Made by a program: the position numbers and the translations under genes. Positions 17,234 through 27,160 of a stretch of 64,000 nt of DNA are shown here, one piece after another. The stretch is from Duganella alba (GTDB lineage: Bacteria > Pseudomonadota > Gammaproteobacteria > Burkholderiales > Burkholderiaceae_D): NCBI RefSeq assembly GCF_009674495.1, contig NZ_WKJN01000005.1, positions 186,001 through 250,000 of the forward strand, given 5' to 3'. Positions within the stretch are counted from its first letter, which is position 1; every line of letters begins with the position of its first letter. The notes below the pieces were generated by a model. It had not been told where the DNA came from, did no database searches, and saw only the letters and a program-made list of their open reading frames with translations.

Positions 17234-18615
17234 CTTACGCGGAAGATGCGGCCGGCGTAGTCGTCGGAGACCAGCAGCGAGCCGTCGGCCTGCATCACCA
17301 CGTCGACCGGGCGGCCGACCACTTCATCGCCACGCAGGAAGCCGTCGATGAAGGCGGTGTCGCTGACCAGCTGGTTGCCGTACAGCGTAATCAGGTGCAC
17401 AGTGTAGCCGCTCTTGGTGCTGCGATTCCACGAACCATGCTCCGCCACAAAGATGTTGTTGCGATAGATGTCGGGGAACTGCTTGCCGGTGTAGAAGGTC
17501 ATGCCCAGCGGCGCCACGTGCGGCCCCAGCTTGGCGACCGGTGCTTCGAACTCGTCGCAGCTGCGGTTCTTGCCGAACTGCGGATCGGGCACCACGCCGC
17601 CATGGCAGTAGGGGAAGCCGAAGTGCTGGTTCGGCCTGGTCACCACGTTGAGCTCGCAGGACGGCGTGTTGTCGCCCAGCTCGTCGCGGCCATTGTCGGT
17701 GAACCACAGCTGTTTGGTCGACGGATGGAAGTCGAAGCCGACCGTGTTGCGCACGCCGCGCGCCACTTCCTCCAGCTGGCTGCCGTCCGGATTCATGCGG
17801 TAAATCTTGGCGCTGCGGGTGTCGTCGGTGTCGCAGATATTGCAGGGCGCGCCGACCGGAATGTACAGCTTGCCATCCGGCCCGGCCCGCATCACCTTCT
17901 CGCCATGCCATTTGTCGGCCGGCAGGCTGACCTTGACCACTGCATACGATGGCTTCTGCGCATAGCGCTGGTCGATATTGTCGAAGCGGATCACGCGGCT
18001 GATTTCGCCCACGTACAGGGCGCCGTTGAGCAGCGTCACGCCGATCGGATTTTCCAGCCCTTCGGCCACGGTGACTACCTCGGCCGACTGCTTGCCGGCG
18101 CGCGGCACCAGCGCATAGATCTTGCCGGCCTTGCGCGAACCGACATAGACGATGCCGCTGTCCGACACTGCCATGCTGCGCGCGGTCTCGGCGCCTTCGG
18201 CATACACGCTGATGCGGAAGCCTTTCGGCAGCTTGAAGCCGCCGAGCAGATCGGTGGTGGCCGGCCTGGCTGCCATGGCCGCCGGTGCCGCCAGCTTCTT
18301 GTCGGCGTTGGCCGCGATGTAATCGGCCAGCATGGCGATCTGCGCCGCGTTCAGCGTCGGCGACCACGCCGGCATGTTCTTGTCCGGCACGCCCTTGCTG
18401 ATGACGTTGATGAGATTGGCTCTGGTCGGTGCGCCGTGCAGCCAGGCATGCTCGCCCAGCGTCGGCCCGACCGCGCCTTCCAGCTTGGCGCCGTGGCAGA
18501 CGGCGCAATTGGCCTGATAGAGTTTTTCGGCGGCAGCAACCGGCGTGGCGGCGTGCGCGGCGAAGGAAATGCACGCCATGCCGATGGCGGCGGCTTGCAG
18601 AGCGGTCTTGTACAT
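17218..18615 (-). CDS. Cytochrome c / L-sorbosone dehydrogenase-type PQQ sugar dehydrogenase
   Basis: A 465-residue periplasmic protein with a signal peptide ending AAHAATP. Residues 30-110 are a class I cytochrome c: Cys37-Ala-Val-Cys40-His41 binds heme, and Met in GVPDKNMPAW is the likely axial ligand. After a linker, residues 125-465 form a six-bladed propeller of the sorbosone/soluble glucose dehydrogenase type (GLENPIGVTLLNGALYVGE, FTDNGRDELGDNTPSCEL, FVAEHGSWNRSTKSGY). The fused heme domain would pass electrons to the respiratory chain. The exact sugar is unknown. Start 18615 has AGGGGA upstream. Confidence 0.83.
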   Translation of the reverse strand: MYKTALQAAAIGMACISFAAHAATPVAAAEKLYQANCAVCHGAKLEGAVGPTLGEHAWLHGAPTRANLINVISKGVPDKNMPAWSPTLNAAQIAMLADYIAANADKKLAAPAAMAARPATTDLLGGFKLPKGFRISVYAEGAETARSMAVSDSGIVYVGSRKAGKIYALVPRAGKQSAEVVTVAEGLENPIGVTLLNGALYVGEISRVIRFDNIDQRYAQKPSYAVVKVSLPADKWHGEKVMRAGPDGKLYIPVGAPCNICDTDDTRSAKIYRMNPDGSQLEEVARGVRNTVGFDFHPSTKQLWFTDNGRDELGDNTPSCELNVVTRPNQHFGFPYCHGGVVPDPQFGKNRSCDEFEAPVAKLGPHVAPLGMTFYTGKQFPDIYRNNIFVAEHGSWNRSTKSGYTVHLITLYGNQLVSDTAFIDGFLRGDEVVGRPVDVVMQADGSLLVSDDYAGRIFRVSYDGK

Positions 18616-18731
18616 CGCGATTGTCCCCTGATGGTTTGATCGCGCCATTGTACCGTCAGAAAACAGGGAAGGCCGAGGCCGGTGCTGCTGCACGGCCCCG
18701 GCAACGGCGGCGGGCGCCGCCGTGTATGGCG

Positions 18732-20387
18732 TCAGGCGGCTACGCGGGTGCGCAGTTGCAGCGCGGGTGCGCGGCCGGGCGCCGGGCGCGCGCGTGGCGC
18801 GTCGAACGGCGAGACGCTGGCGGCCTTCATGCCGCCGTCCACCTGGAACACGCTGACCAGCTCGGCCAGATGGGTCGACTGGCCTTGCAGCGCCTCGGCG
18901 GCCGCTGCGGCTTCTTCCACCAGCGCGGCGTTTTGCTGCGTCACGCCGTCCATCTCCATGATGGCCTGGTTGATCTGCTCGATGCCGGCTTCCTGCTCGC
19001 TGCTGGCGGCGGTGATCTGCTCCATGATCTCGCTGACATTGCGGATGCTGCGGACGATCTCTTCCATGGTCTTGCCGGCTTCATCGACCAGCATGCCGCC
19101 GTTGGCGATCTTTTCCACCGACTCGTTGATCAGGTGCTTGATGTCCTTGGCCGCGCTGGCCGAACGCTGCGCCAGCGTGCGCACTTCCTGCGCCACCACC
19201 GCGAAGCCGCGGCCCTGTTCGCCGGCGCGCGCCGCTTCCACCGCCGCGTTCAGCGCCAGGATATTGGTCTGGAAGGCGATGCCGTCGATGACGGCGATGA
19301 TGTCGACGATCTGGCGCGACGAGGCGCTGATCTCTTCCATGGTGGTCACCACGCCGCCCACCACTTCGCCGCCGCGCACGGCCACGCCGGAGGCGCTGGC
19401 CGCCAGCTGGTTGGCCTGGCGCGCAAACTCGGTGTTCTGCTTGACGGTCGCGGTCAGTTCTTCCATCGACGACGCGGTCTCTTCCAGCGAACCGGCCTGC
19501 TGCTCGGTGCGCGACGACAGGTCCTGGTTGCCGCTGGCGATTTCATCGGCCGCCGTGGCGACCGAATCGGTGCTGCCGCGTACTTCGCTGACGATGGCCG
19601 CCAGGCGTTCGCGCATGGTGGCGATGCTGTACAGCAGGCTGGAGCGGTCGCCGTCGGCCAGCGCCACGTGCACGGTCAGGTCGCCGCCGGCGATGCGGTC
19701 GGTGATGCCGGCCGCGTAGCCCGGCTCGCCGCCGAGCTGTTTCAGCAGCGAACGGCTGATCAGCCAGCCCAGCACCAGCGCCACGGCGATCGAAATCGTG
19801 CTCAGCACCACGATCATCCACGCCGAGCCGGCGCTGCGGTTGTGGATGGTGGCGCCGATCTCATCGATCACCGCCTTCTGGCGCTCGACCAGGGCGCCCA
19901 TGCTGGCGACATAGGCGTCGCCGGCGGGAATGAATTCCTTCTCGACGATCTGGTTGGCGTGGTCCAGGTTGCCGGCGGCCTTCTCGGCGAACGCCTGCTT
20001 GCGCACGGCCTGGTAGACCGTGCGCTTTTCCTGCGTCGCGTCGAACAGGGCCTTGGCTTTCGCGTCGTCGAGGGCGTCGACGATCTGGCTCTGGTAGCCG
20101 ACGGCGATCTTGGACGTGGATGCGATGCCATCCTCAAACATTTTCTGGGTGGCGGGATCGCTGGTCTTCGACGCCGCCAATGCGCGCTGCACATTGGTTT
20201 CGACGATGGCTTTCCAGGCGCTGACCAGGCGTTCGGTTTTCAGGTGGCTGTCGAGCAGGGCGTCGGTGTCCTGGGCGGTCTGGCGGATACTCATCCAGCT
20301 GGCGATGGCGACAGCCAGCAGCAGGATCAGGGTAGCGCCAAAGCCGATGGCCAGCCGATTGCCAACCTTCATTTCAGATAATTTCAT
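18732..20387 (-). CDS. Methyl-accepting chemotaxis protein
   Basis: A 551-residue chemoreceptor. The first TM helix is ATLILLLAVAIASW. A periplasmic four-helix-bundle sensor of about 150 residues follows, then a second TM (WMIVVLSTISIAVALVLGWL), a HAMP domain and a long coiled coil. The signalling tip is highly conserved: IDGIAFQTNILALNAAVEAA and RAGEQGRGFAVVAQEVRTLA, about residues 375-415. No C-terminal NWETF-type CheR-binding pentapeptide is seen. Start 20387 follows GGAGG. The ligand is unknown. It stands alone with no che genes nearby. Confidence 0.92.
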   Translation of the reverse strand: MKLSEMKVGNRLAIGFGATLILLLAVAIASWMSIRQTAQDTDALLDSHLKTERLVSAWKAIVETNVQRALAASKTSDPATQKMFEDGIASTSKIAVGYQSQIVDALDDAKAKALFDATQEKRTVYQAVRKQAFAEKAAGNLDHANQIVEKEFIPAGDAYVASMGALVERQKAVIDEIGATIHNRSAGSAWMIVVLSTISIAVALVLGWLISRSLLKQLGGEPGYAAGITDRIAGGDLTVHVALADGDRSSLLYSIATMRERLAAIVSEVRGSTDSVATAADEIASGNQDLSSRTEQQAGSLEETASSMEELTATVKQNTEFARQANQLAASASGVAVRGGEVVGGVVTTMEEISASSRQIVDIIAVIDGIAFQTNILALNAAVEAARAGEQGRGFAVVAQEVRTLAQRSASAAKDIKHLINESVEKIANGGMLVDEAGKTMEEIVRSIRNVSEIMEQITAASSEQEAGIEQINQAIMEMDGVTQQNAALVEEAAAAAEALQGQSTHLAELVSVFQVDGGMKAASVSPFDAPRARPAPGRAPALQLRTRVAA

Positions 20388-20559
20388 AGAGCCTCCGAAT
20401 AGGGTGCGAAGTGGTAATGGTTTTGGAGGTATTGTTATTATGTAAAAGAAACTTAAATTTCCTGCGGGTATTTTATCATTGAATAAAAAAATGCTGCATG
20501 GCAACAGGGTATTTCTTACTTTTATTTACAAAGCCGCGGCGCTTGGGTAGGCTGCGGGC

Positions 20560-21273
20560 ATGACCAGCCTCCTTGATTTTGACGTGCCGTTCGACGGCCA
20601 TGTGCTGAAGGCCGACCATTTTGTCGGCCGCGACAGCAACCGCATCCTCTACCTGCACGGCGCCGGCGCCAGCACGCGCCACGGCCATCGCCTGCTGCGT
20701 GGTGCATTGCAGCAGCGCGGGCAGGGCAGCGTCTGTTTCGACGCCATCGGTCACGGCGAGACGGGCGGCGCGCTGGCGCAATCGTCGGTGGCCAGCCGCA
20801 CGCGGCAGGCGCAGGCGGTGCTGGCCGCGCACGGCATGGCGGAACCGCTGGTGGTGTTCGGTGCCAGCATGGGCGCCTACAACGCCATCCGGCTCAGTGC
20901 GCAGCACCGGGTCGACGCGCTGGTGCTGATCGTGCCGGGCGTCTACACGCCGTCGGCCTACGAGGTGCCGTTCGGGCCGGATTTCTCGGCCATCATCCGC
21001 CGTGAGCGCAGCTGGGCCGACAGCGATGCCTGGGAGATCCTGTCGCGCTTCGAGGGCCGGCTGCTGGTGATCCACGCCGAGCACGACGCCACCATTCCGC
21101 TGGAAATCTCCGAACGCCTGGTGGCCGCCGCCACCCGCGCCGCAGCGCGCCAGCTGCACATCGTGCGCGGCGCCGAGCACAACCGCCTGTGGTCGCTGCT
21201 GGCCGAAACGCCGGCCCACTTCGATGCGGCGGTGGAGATGGTGATGCGGACGGTGGTTGGCGGAAGGCAGTAG
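20560..21273 (+). CDS. Alpha/beta hydrolase
   Basis: A 237-residue serine hydrolase fold. The oxyanion strand ILYLHGAGAST is followed by CFDAIGHGETGG, nucleophile elbow GASMG (Ser103), acid VIHAEHDATIP and the catalytic His in GAEHNRLW. No signal peptide. Substrate unknown. The last five codons and the stop lie over the 3' end of selC on the other strand: 16 bases (21258-21273) serve both the tRNA acceptor end and the protein C-terminus GGRQ. Confidence 0.85.
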   Translation: MTSLLDFDVPFDGHVLKADHFVGRDSNRILYLHGAGASTRHGHRLLRGALQQRGQGSVCFDAIGHGETGGALAQSSVASRTRQAQAVLAAHGMAEPLVVFGASMGAYNAIRLSAQHRVDALVLIVPGVYTPSAYEVPFGPDFSAIIRRERSWADSDAWEILSRFEGRLLVIHAEHDATIPLEISERLVAAATRAAARQLHIVRGAEHNRLWSLLAETPAHFDAAVEMVMRTVVGGRQ

Positions 21274-21353
21274 GAGTCGAACTTACGAGGGAGCGGCTGA
21301 CGCCCCCCACCGGGTTTGAAGCCCGGCCCCATCACCGGATGAGTGTGCCTTCC
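21258..21353 (-). tRNA. selC: tRNA-Sec (anticodon UCA)
   Basis: The 96-base gene includes encoded CCA. It has the 8-bp acceptor GGAAGGCA/TGCCTTCC, anticodon stem CCGGG/CCCGG with loop CTTCAAA, giving UCA, and a long variable arm (GGGGGGCGTC to GCCGCTCCC), all specific to tRNA-Sec. The T arm reads GTAAG-TTCGACT-CCTAC, so its fourth pair is A-C instead of G-C, a likely G-to-A change. It lies 20 bases after the selB stop, so it is probably processed from the sel transcript. It overlaps the convergent hydrolase gene. Confidence 0.93.
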
Positions 21354-21373
21354 GTGGTCTGATGTCGTTCTGG

Positions 21374-23049
21374 TTACGCGCCGCTGTAGGCCCAGGCGGC
21401 GTTCGGTCGTATCAGGTGGATATTGCCAATGCGGCGAGTATAGCCGACGCGGTCGAAGAACTCCAGCACCTGAATGGCCCGCTTGCGTCCGAGGCCGGTG
21501 GCGTCGCGGAACGACGCCGCCTGCACTTCGGGCAGCGTGGCCACCAGCCGCGCCAGCTCGTCGAGCCGCTGCGGATGATAAAACAAATCCTTCACCACCT
21601 GGCTCAGCTCTCCGGTCTTGGACAGCTTGAGCAGCAGGCGCCGCACCTCGGTCTCCGGCATGCCGTGTTCGCGCGCCAGTTCGCGCACCCACGGCGGATC
21701 GAAGGCGCCGGCCAGCAGGGACGCCAGCAGCGGCGCCACCTGCGCCTGTTCGCCGGCGCTCAGTTCCACGCTATGCGCCGGCAAGTGCAGGCTGCGGCCG
21801 CGCTGTTTGATCGCGCCGCTGGCAAGCAGCGTGTCGATCAAACAGCTCCACAGGCGGTCTTCCATCTCCGGCGAGACGATGCGCTTCAGGCGCCACAGCT
21901 CCGGCCCCGCGTCGTCCGGCGCGCGCGCGTGGAACTCTGCCAGCGCGGCCAGAATGCGCGCTTGCAGCGCCTGCACCTCGGTCGCGGCGATCAGCAACTG
22001 GTCGCCGCCTTGCAGGCTCACTTCCACCGTGCCCGGCGGCGCGGCGATCTGCCCGGCCGGCAGCTGCGACAGCCGCACCAGCGTCGACACGCGCAAGCCC
22101 AGCGGCCCGGCGCCAGCACCTCGTCGTCAAGCATCACCACGTTGGCCGTATGGTGCGCCGCGCCCAGGTGCACGTGCACCGGCGACCATGGCTTGAGTGT
22201 CAGGCCGCAGTCCGGCGTCAGCGTCAGCTGCACGTCCACGCGTTCGGAGCAGGCGGCCAGCGCCGGCGCCACCACCCACGTGCCGCGCGCGATTTCGTCC
22301 TTGCTCACGCCGCCCAGGTTCAGGGCCAGGCGCTGTCCGGCGCGGCCCACGTCGGCCGCGCGGTTCTGCGCGTGGATGCTGCGCACGCGCGCCTCCTGGC
22401 CGCCGGGCGCCATCTGCAGGATGTCGCCCACGCGCACGCTGCCCGCCAGCGCGGTGCCGGTGACGATGGTGCCCTGGCCGGACAGCGTGAACACGCGGTC
22501 CACGCCCAGGCGGAACAGGCGCCGTTCGTCGCTGGCCGGCAGCGTGGCGGCGAGCTGCGCCAGATGGCGCAGCAGCGCCTTGACGCCGATGTCGCCTTCC
22601 TCGGTGGCGTTGGTGCGGAAGATGGGCGCGCCGGCGAAATCGGTGGTCGACAGCAGGGCGCTGATCTCGCCCTCCAGCTGCGCCAGCCGGTTGCTGTCGG
22701 CGCGGTCGATCTTGGTCAGCGCCACCGCGCCACGCTTGACGCCCAGCAGCCGCAGGATCGCCAGGTGTTCCAGCGTCTGCGGCATGATGCCGTCGTCGGC
22801 GGCGATCACCAGCAGCGCGGCGTCGATGCCGGTGACGCCGGCGGCCATGGTGCGGATGAATTTCTCGTGGCCCGGCACGTCGATCACGCCGAGGATGTCG
22901 CCGCCTTCCAGCGGCGCGTAGGCGTAACCGAGTTCGATCGAGATGCCGCGCGCCTTCTCTTCCTTCAGGCGATCGGTGTCGACGCCGGTGAGGGCGCGCG
23001 TCAGCGTGGTCTTGCCGTGGTCAATGTGTCCTGCGGTGCCGACGATCAT
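21374..23049 (-). pseudogene. selB: Selenocysteine-specific elongation factor SelB, frameshifted with internal deletion
   Basis: The N-terminal 317 codons are a normal SelB GTPase: [35 protein letters not shown] and LTKIDRA. These lead into domain III at [18 protein letters not shown]. Near 22098-22110 the frame changes. The C-terminal 240 codons, in another frame, are SelB winged helices ([46 protein letters not shown]). The segment that normally joins them is absent, including the domain III motif GDRFxxRD...GGG. Combined length is about 558 codons against roughly 610-640 in the family. The start overlaps the selA stop (ATGA). Confidence 0.8.
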
Positions 23050-24488
23050 GCGGCGAGCAGGGGCAGTTGGTCGATGAAGCGCTGCTGCTGGTGGTCCTGC
23101 AGGCAGCGCAGGTCGAGCCACAGCGCGTCCTGCGCCACGCGGCCGATGACCGGCAGCGGCAGCGCGCGCAGGCGCTGTTCCAGCACGCCCAGCGCGTTGC
23201 TGATGCGGCCCGCCGCGGCAGGACGCACCACCAGGCCGTGGCTGTGCAGCTGGTCGACCGGCAGCGCGCCGCTGCCGATCTGGCTCATCATCGCTTCGTC
23301 GGTGACCACGTAGCCGGCGCCTAGCGCGGCCTGCAACTGCGGCAGGATGGCCTGCGCCTGCGCGCGCATGTCGGCGGCAGGGCGGGTCAGCAGCTTGAGG
23401 GTGGTCAGGCGTTCCGGCAGCAGGTCCGGCGCGCGGTACAGCGCGAGCACCGGCTCCAGCGCGGCCAGGGTCAGTTTGCCGACGCGCAGCGCGCGCTTCA
23501 GCGGATTCTTCTTGATCTGCGCGATCAGGTCCTTGCGGCCGACGATGATGCCGCACTGCGGACCGCCCAGCAGCTTGTCGCCGCTGAAGGTCACCAGGTC
23601 GGCGCCGCCCTCGATGGTTTCGCGCACCGTGGTTTCATGCGGCAGGCCATACTGCTCCAGGTCGACCAGCGTGCCGCTGCCCAGGTCCACCGCCAGCGGG
23701 ATGTTGTGCTTCCTGGCCAGCGGCGCCAGTTCATCCAGCTCAATGCTCTTGGTGAAGCCGGTGATGGCGTAATTGCTGGTGTGGACCTTCATCATCAGCG
23801 CCGTCTGCGCACCGGCCGCTTCGTCGTAGTCCTTCAAGTGCGTGCGGTTGGTGGCGCCGACTTCGCGCAGCACCGCGCCGGCGCGCGTCATCACGTCCGG
23901 AATGCGGAAGGCGCCGCCGATTTCCACCAGCTCGCCGCGCGAGACGATCACCTCCTTGCCGAGGGCCACGGTATTCAGCATCAGCAGCACGGCGGCGGCG
24001 TTGTTGTTGACGATGGTGGCCGCTTCGGCGCCGGTCAGTTCCAGCAGCAGCTCTTCGATCAGGTTGTCGCGGTCGCCGCGCTTGCCGGTGTCGATGTCCC
24101 ATTCGAGGTTCATCGGCCAGCGCATCGCGTCCACCACGGCCTGCACGGCGGCGTCGGGCAGCAGCGCGCGGCCAAGGTTGGTGTGCAGGACGGTGCCGGT
24201 CAGGTTGAACACGGGACGCAGCGGCGAGGTGTTCTGCTCGCGCAGCCGCGCGGCCAGCATCGCCAGCAGCGACGGGATGCCGGTGTCGGGCGCCGGCGCG
24301 GCAGCCGCCAGGTCGCCGCCTTCGCGGGCGGCCAGCAGCATGGCGCGCAGTTCGGCCAGCAGCGCGCGCGCCGCGTCGAGCGTCTGTACGCGGCCATATT
24401 CGGCGATCAGCGCCTCGCAGCCGGCGTCCGACAGGATCAGATGCACGGCTGGCAGGCGGATGCCGCCGGTGACAACAGGTTCGTTCAT
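23046..24488 (-). CDS. selA: L-seryl-tRNA(Sec) selenium transferase
   Basis: A 480-residue PLP enzyme that converts seryl-tRNA(Sec) to selenocysteyl-tRNA using selenophosphate. [17 protein letters not shown] holds the PLP lysine. [40 protein letters not shown] and [19 protein letters not shown] are family landmarks. Length and frame are normal, unlike the adjacent selB. It overlaps fdhE upstream and selB downstream, both as ATGA, so the three are translationally coupled. The selenophosphate synthetase gene selD is not in the window. Confidence 0.95.
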   Translation of the reverse strand: MNEPVVTGGIRLPAVHLILSDAGCEALIAEYGRVQTLDAARALLAELRAMLLAAREGGDLAAAAPAPDTGIPSLLAMLAARLREQNTSPLRPVFNLTGTVLHTNLGRALLPDAAVQAVVDAMRWPMNLEWDIDTGKRGDRDNLIEELLLELTGAEAATIVNNNAAAVLLMLNTVALGKEVIVSRGELVEIGGAFRIPDVMTRAGAVLREVGATNRTHLKDYDEAAGAQTALMMKVHTSNYAITGFTKSIELDELAPLARKHNIPLAVDLGSGTLVDLEQYGLPHETTVRETIEGGADLVTFSGDKLLGGPQCGIIVGRKDLIAQIKKNPLKRALRVGKLTLAALEPVLALYRAPDLLPERLTTLKLLTRPAADMRAQAQAILPQLQAALGAGYVVTDEAMMSQIGSGALPVDQLHSHGLVVRPAAAGRISNALGVLEQRLRALPLPVIGRVAQDALWLDLRCLQDHQQQRFIDQLPLLAA

Positions 24489-25486
24489 TCGGCGTTAAAC
24501 CACAGCAGGGGATTGCCGCTGGCGCGGGCGTAGCCGGCTTCGCCGACCAGCAGGTCCAGCGCCAGGCTGGCCAGATCGTCGGCCAGCGGCTCGACGTGGT
24601 AGTCGTGCTCCTGGTTGAAGATCTTGCGGTAGGTATGGCATTCGTCGCAGGTTTCGGCGCGCGCCACCTTGCTGGGATCGTTGGCCTTGTTGACAGGCTC
24701 GCTCGGCTCCGGCATGCCGCCTTCCGGTTCGATGCTCTGGTAGGCGATCTTCGAGGTGCTCTCGCAGGTGGTGCACTTGACGCGCACCATGTGCCATTCG
24801 CTGGCGCAGCAGGCGCATTGCAGGTAGCGATAGCCCTGCGACTGGCCGCCGATGCGGATCACGCTGGCCACCGGATGCGAACCGCAGACAGGGCACAGGG
24901 TATTGGTCACCAGCGGCTGCACGCGCTGGGCATCGAGCTGGCTGGCGCGCTTGGTCCACATCACTTGCAAGGCGGCAGCCACGAACGGCGCGTGCAGCGG
25001 ATGCACGCCTTCCGTCAGTTCGGCCAGCACGGCGTCGGCGCAGCCTTCCAGTTGCGCGCTGTCGAGCGCGCGCAATTCCGCCAGCACGGCGGCGAGTTGC
25101 GGCTGGCTTGCCGCCAGCGGGTCCAGCTGGTCGAGGATGGCGTCGAACACGCGGCGCCACGACGCCGGGCGCTGGCCGCTGACCGGCAGCGGCGGCATGT
25201 GGTGATCGATGGCCAGCTCGATGCCGGCGGCGTCGGGCAGGGCGTAGGTGTCGGCGGGCAGGGTGGTGGCCACGGCTGCCTGCGCGTCGACCAGGGCGGC
25301 CATCATCTTCAGGTAGCCGCTCAGCGTTTCGCCGACCGGAATGCCCTTGATTTGATTATCCGCCAACTGGCGGAGGCGCGCGGCGCGCGCGGAAAACAGA
25401 CTGCGTGCTTCCGGGAGCAGCAGGCGCGGTATGGCGGTGTGATCGAGCGACTCGATTTCGCCAGGTTGTAGCAAGCGTTGTACCAA
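24485..25486 (-). CDS. fdhE: Formate dehydrogenase accessory protein FdhE
   Basis: A 333-residue rubredoxin-like zinc protein needed for formate dehydrogenase maturation. Four Cys pairs are visible: CPVCGSHP, CACCASEWH, CTTCEST and CDECHTY. The best start is TTG at 25486-25484, giving VQRLLQPGEIESLDHTAIPR as FdhE proteins begin, with GGGAG seven bases upstream. The ATG at 25549 would add a Cys/Phe-rich leader crossing a hairpin and is unlikely. The last codons overlap the selA start. Confidence 0.88.
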   Translation of the reverse strand: MVQRLLQPGEIESLDHTAIPRLLLPEARSLFSARAARLRQLADNQIKGIPVGETLSGYLKMMAALVDAQAAVATTLPADTYALPDAAGIELAIDHHMPPLPVSGQRPASWRRVFDAILDQLDPLAASQPQLAAVLAELRALDSAQLEGCADAVLAELTEGVHPLHAPFVAAALQVMWTKRASQLDAQRVQPLVTNTLCPVCGSHPVASVIRIGGQSQGYRYLQCACCASEWHMVRVKCTTCESTSKIAYQSIEPEGGMPEPSEPVNKANDPSKVARAETCDECHTYRKIFNQEHDYHVEPLADDLASLALDLLVGEAGYARASGNPLLWFNAE

Positions 25487-25503
25487 AAAAAATCTCCCGT
25501 GTT

Positions 25504-25527
25504 GCCGGCAGCAGAAGGGCTGCCGGC
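25504..25527 (-). terminator. Stem-loop between fdhI and fdhE
   Basis: GCCGGCAGC (25504-25512) and GCTGCCGGC (25519-25527) form a perfect 9-bp stem with loop AGAAGG. On the minus strand an eight-U run lies about 12 bases after the stem, at the fdhE start. It could be a partial terminator or an mRNA-stability element between structural and accessory/sel genes. Confidence 0.55.
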
Positions 25528-25576
25528 TCAGGGAGTATTTTAATCCCAAATCGGGATGATCGCAGGCTGGATGCGA

Positions 25577-26230
25577 TTAATCGCGGTTTTTACGGACCAC
25601 TTCCTCGAACCAGCGCGGATGGTGCTTGCGCGCCCACCCGTAGGTGACCGTGCCGCGGATCATGGCGCCGATCGAGCCCTTGACCCAGAACGCCGCGTAG
25701 ATGTGCACGACGATCGAGCAAATCAGCACGAAGGCGCTGAAGGCGTGCAGCAAGGCCGCCAGCCGCACGATCTCGATCGGGAAGTAGAACGCGAAGTAGG
25801 CGCGCCAGATCACGATGCCCGACAACAGCAGGCCGCACATGGAGGCGATCAGCACGAAGAACAGCATCTTCTGGCCGGCGTTGTACATGCCGATCTTCGG
25901 AAGCTTGTCTTCGCGGTTGTTGAGCACATCGCCGATCTGCTTCATCCACTGCTTGTCGGCCGCGTCGATGTGGTTGTGGTGCCAGAAACGCAGCACCAGC
26001 ACCGCAAACGAGACGAACATCACCAGCCCGATGAAGGGATGGAGGATGCGCGTCCATTGACCGCCGCCGAGGAACATCGCCATCCACGCCATCGCCGGAT
26101 GGAACATGGCGAGGCCGGACACCGCCAGCAGAATGAAGCAGATGGCCGTGATCCAGTGGTTGCTGCGCTCATTGGGCGTGTAGCGCTGGATCAGCGGATT
26201 GCCGTCTTTATCGCGGTTGGAATGGCTCAT
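25577..26230 (-). CDS. fdhI: Formate dehydrogenase cytochrome b556 (gamma) subunit
   Basis: A 217-residue membrane subunit with four TM helices: [58 protein letters not shown] and [20 protein letters not shown]. Histidines in RSNHW, HPFIG and VVHIY are the expected heme b ligands. It takes electrons from the beta subunit and reduces quinone. The start overlaps the fdhH stop (ATGA). It resembles FdoI/FdnI. Confidence 0.93.
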   Translation of the reverse strand: MSHSNRDKDGNPLIQRYTPNERSNHWITAICFILLAVSGLAMFHPAMAWMAMFLGGGQWTRILHPFIGLVMFVSFAVLVLRFWHHNHIDAADKQWMKQIGDVLNNREDKLPKIGMYNAGQKMLFFVLIASMCGLLLSGIVIWRAYFAFYFPIEIVRLAALLHAFSAFVLICSIVVHIYAAFWVKGSIGAMIRGTVTYGWARKHHPRWFEEVVRKNRD

Positions 26231-27141
26231 GGTGCTTCCTCCCTGATACGTTTAGCTTCCTCGACCGCTTCCGCTTCTTCTTCCTTGCTCACCTCGTTAG
26301 GACCGATGCGCGAGTAGTGGAAGAAGCCGGCCAGCGCCGTGATGGCGATGCCCGCCAGCGCCAGCGGCTTGGTCAGGCCTTTCCACAGGCCGACGGTGGC
26401 GCTGATCTTCGGATCTTTTTTCAGGCCGTTGTACAGCGTCGGCTGGTCCGCGTGGTGCAGCACGTACATGACGTGCGTGCCGCCCACACCGGCCGGGTCG
26501 TACAGGCCGGCGTGTTCGAAGCCACGCGATTTCAGATCCTCGATGCGCTCCTCGGCGTGGTGCTTCATGTCCTCCTTGGTGCCAAAGTTGATGGCGCCGG
26601 TAGGGCAGGTCTTCACGCACGCAGGTTCCTGGCCGACGGCCACGCGGTCCGAGCACAGCGTGCACTTGTAGGCGCGGCTGTCGTGCTTGGAAATGCGCGG
26701 CACGTCGAACGGGCAGCCGGCGACGCAGTAGCCGCAGCCAATGCAGTTCTCCTGGTGGAAATCCACAATGCCGTTGGTGTACTGGACGATGGCGCCCGGC
26801 GAAGGGCAGGCCTTCAGGCAGCCCGGATCTTCGCAGTGCATGCAGCCGTCCTTGCGGATCAGCCACTCCAGGTCGCCCTTGGTGTTCTCGTATTCCGAGA
26901 ACCGCATCACGGTCCAGGATTGCGCCGTCAGGTCGATCGGGTTGTCGTAGACGCCGGTGGTTTCACCCACCTCGTCGCGCAGATCGTTCCACTCCATGCA
27001 CGCGGTCTGGCAAGCCTTGCAGCCGATGCACTTGGAAACGTCGATCAGCTTGGCGACGGTGCCGGTCACCGGTGTACGCGCCACCGGTGGCTGCACCGTC
27101 GTCGCCGACATGCGCTTGATATCAAGTGATTGTAATGACAT
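26227..27141 (-). CDS. fdhH: Formate dehydrogenase iron-sulfur (beta) subunit
   Basis: A 304-residue protein with four 4Fe-4S sites: [36 protein letters not shown] and [21 protein letters not shown] single C-terminal TM helix ([19 protein letters not shown]) anchors it, as in FdnH/FdoH. It carries electrons from the catalytic subunit to cytochrome b. Start 27141 follows GGGGAG; the longer frame to 27177 is not needed. It begins 19 bases after the fdhG stop. The name fdhH is used for the beta subunit of this operon, not the E. coli fdhF product. Confidence 0.93.
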   Translation of the reverse strand: MSLQSLDIKRMSATTVQPPVARTPVTGTVAKLIDVSKCIGCKACQTACMEWNDLRDEVGETTGVYDNPIDLTAQSWTVMRFSEYENTKGDLEWLIRKDGCMHCEDPGCLKACPSPGAIVQYTNGIVDFHQENCIGCGYCVAGCPFDVPRISKHDSRAYKCTLCSDRVAVGQEPACVKTCPTGAINFGTKEDMKHHAEERIEDLKSRGFEHAGLYDPAGVGGTHVMYVLHHADQPTLYNGLKKDPKISATVGLWKGLTKPLALAGIAITALAGFFHYSRIGPNEVSKEEEAEAVEEAKRIREEAP

Positions 27142-27160
27142 ATGTTTTCTCCCCCCGGCC

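Noticed and set aside
23050-23556. N-terminal extension of the selB frame upstream of the GTPase domain
   Set aside because: The extra Arg/Ala-rich codons lie inside selA in another frame; the ATG overlapping the selA stop is the true start.
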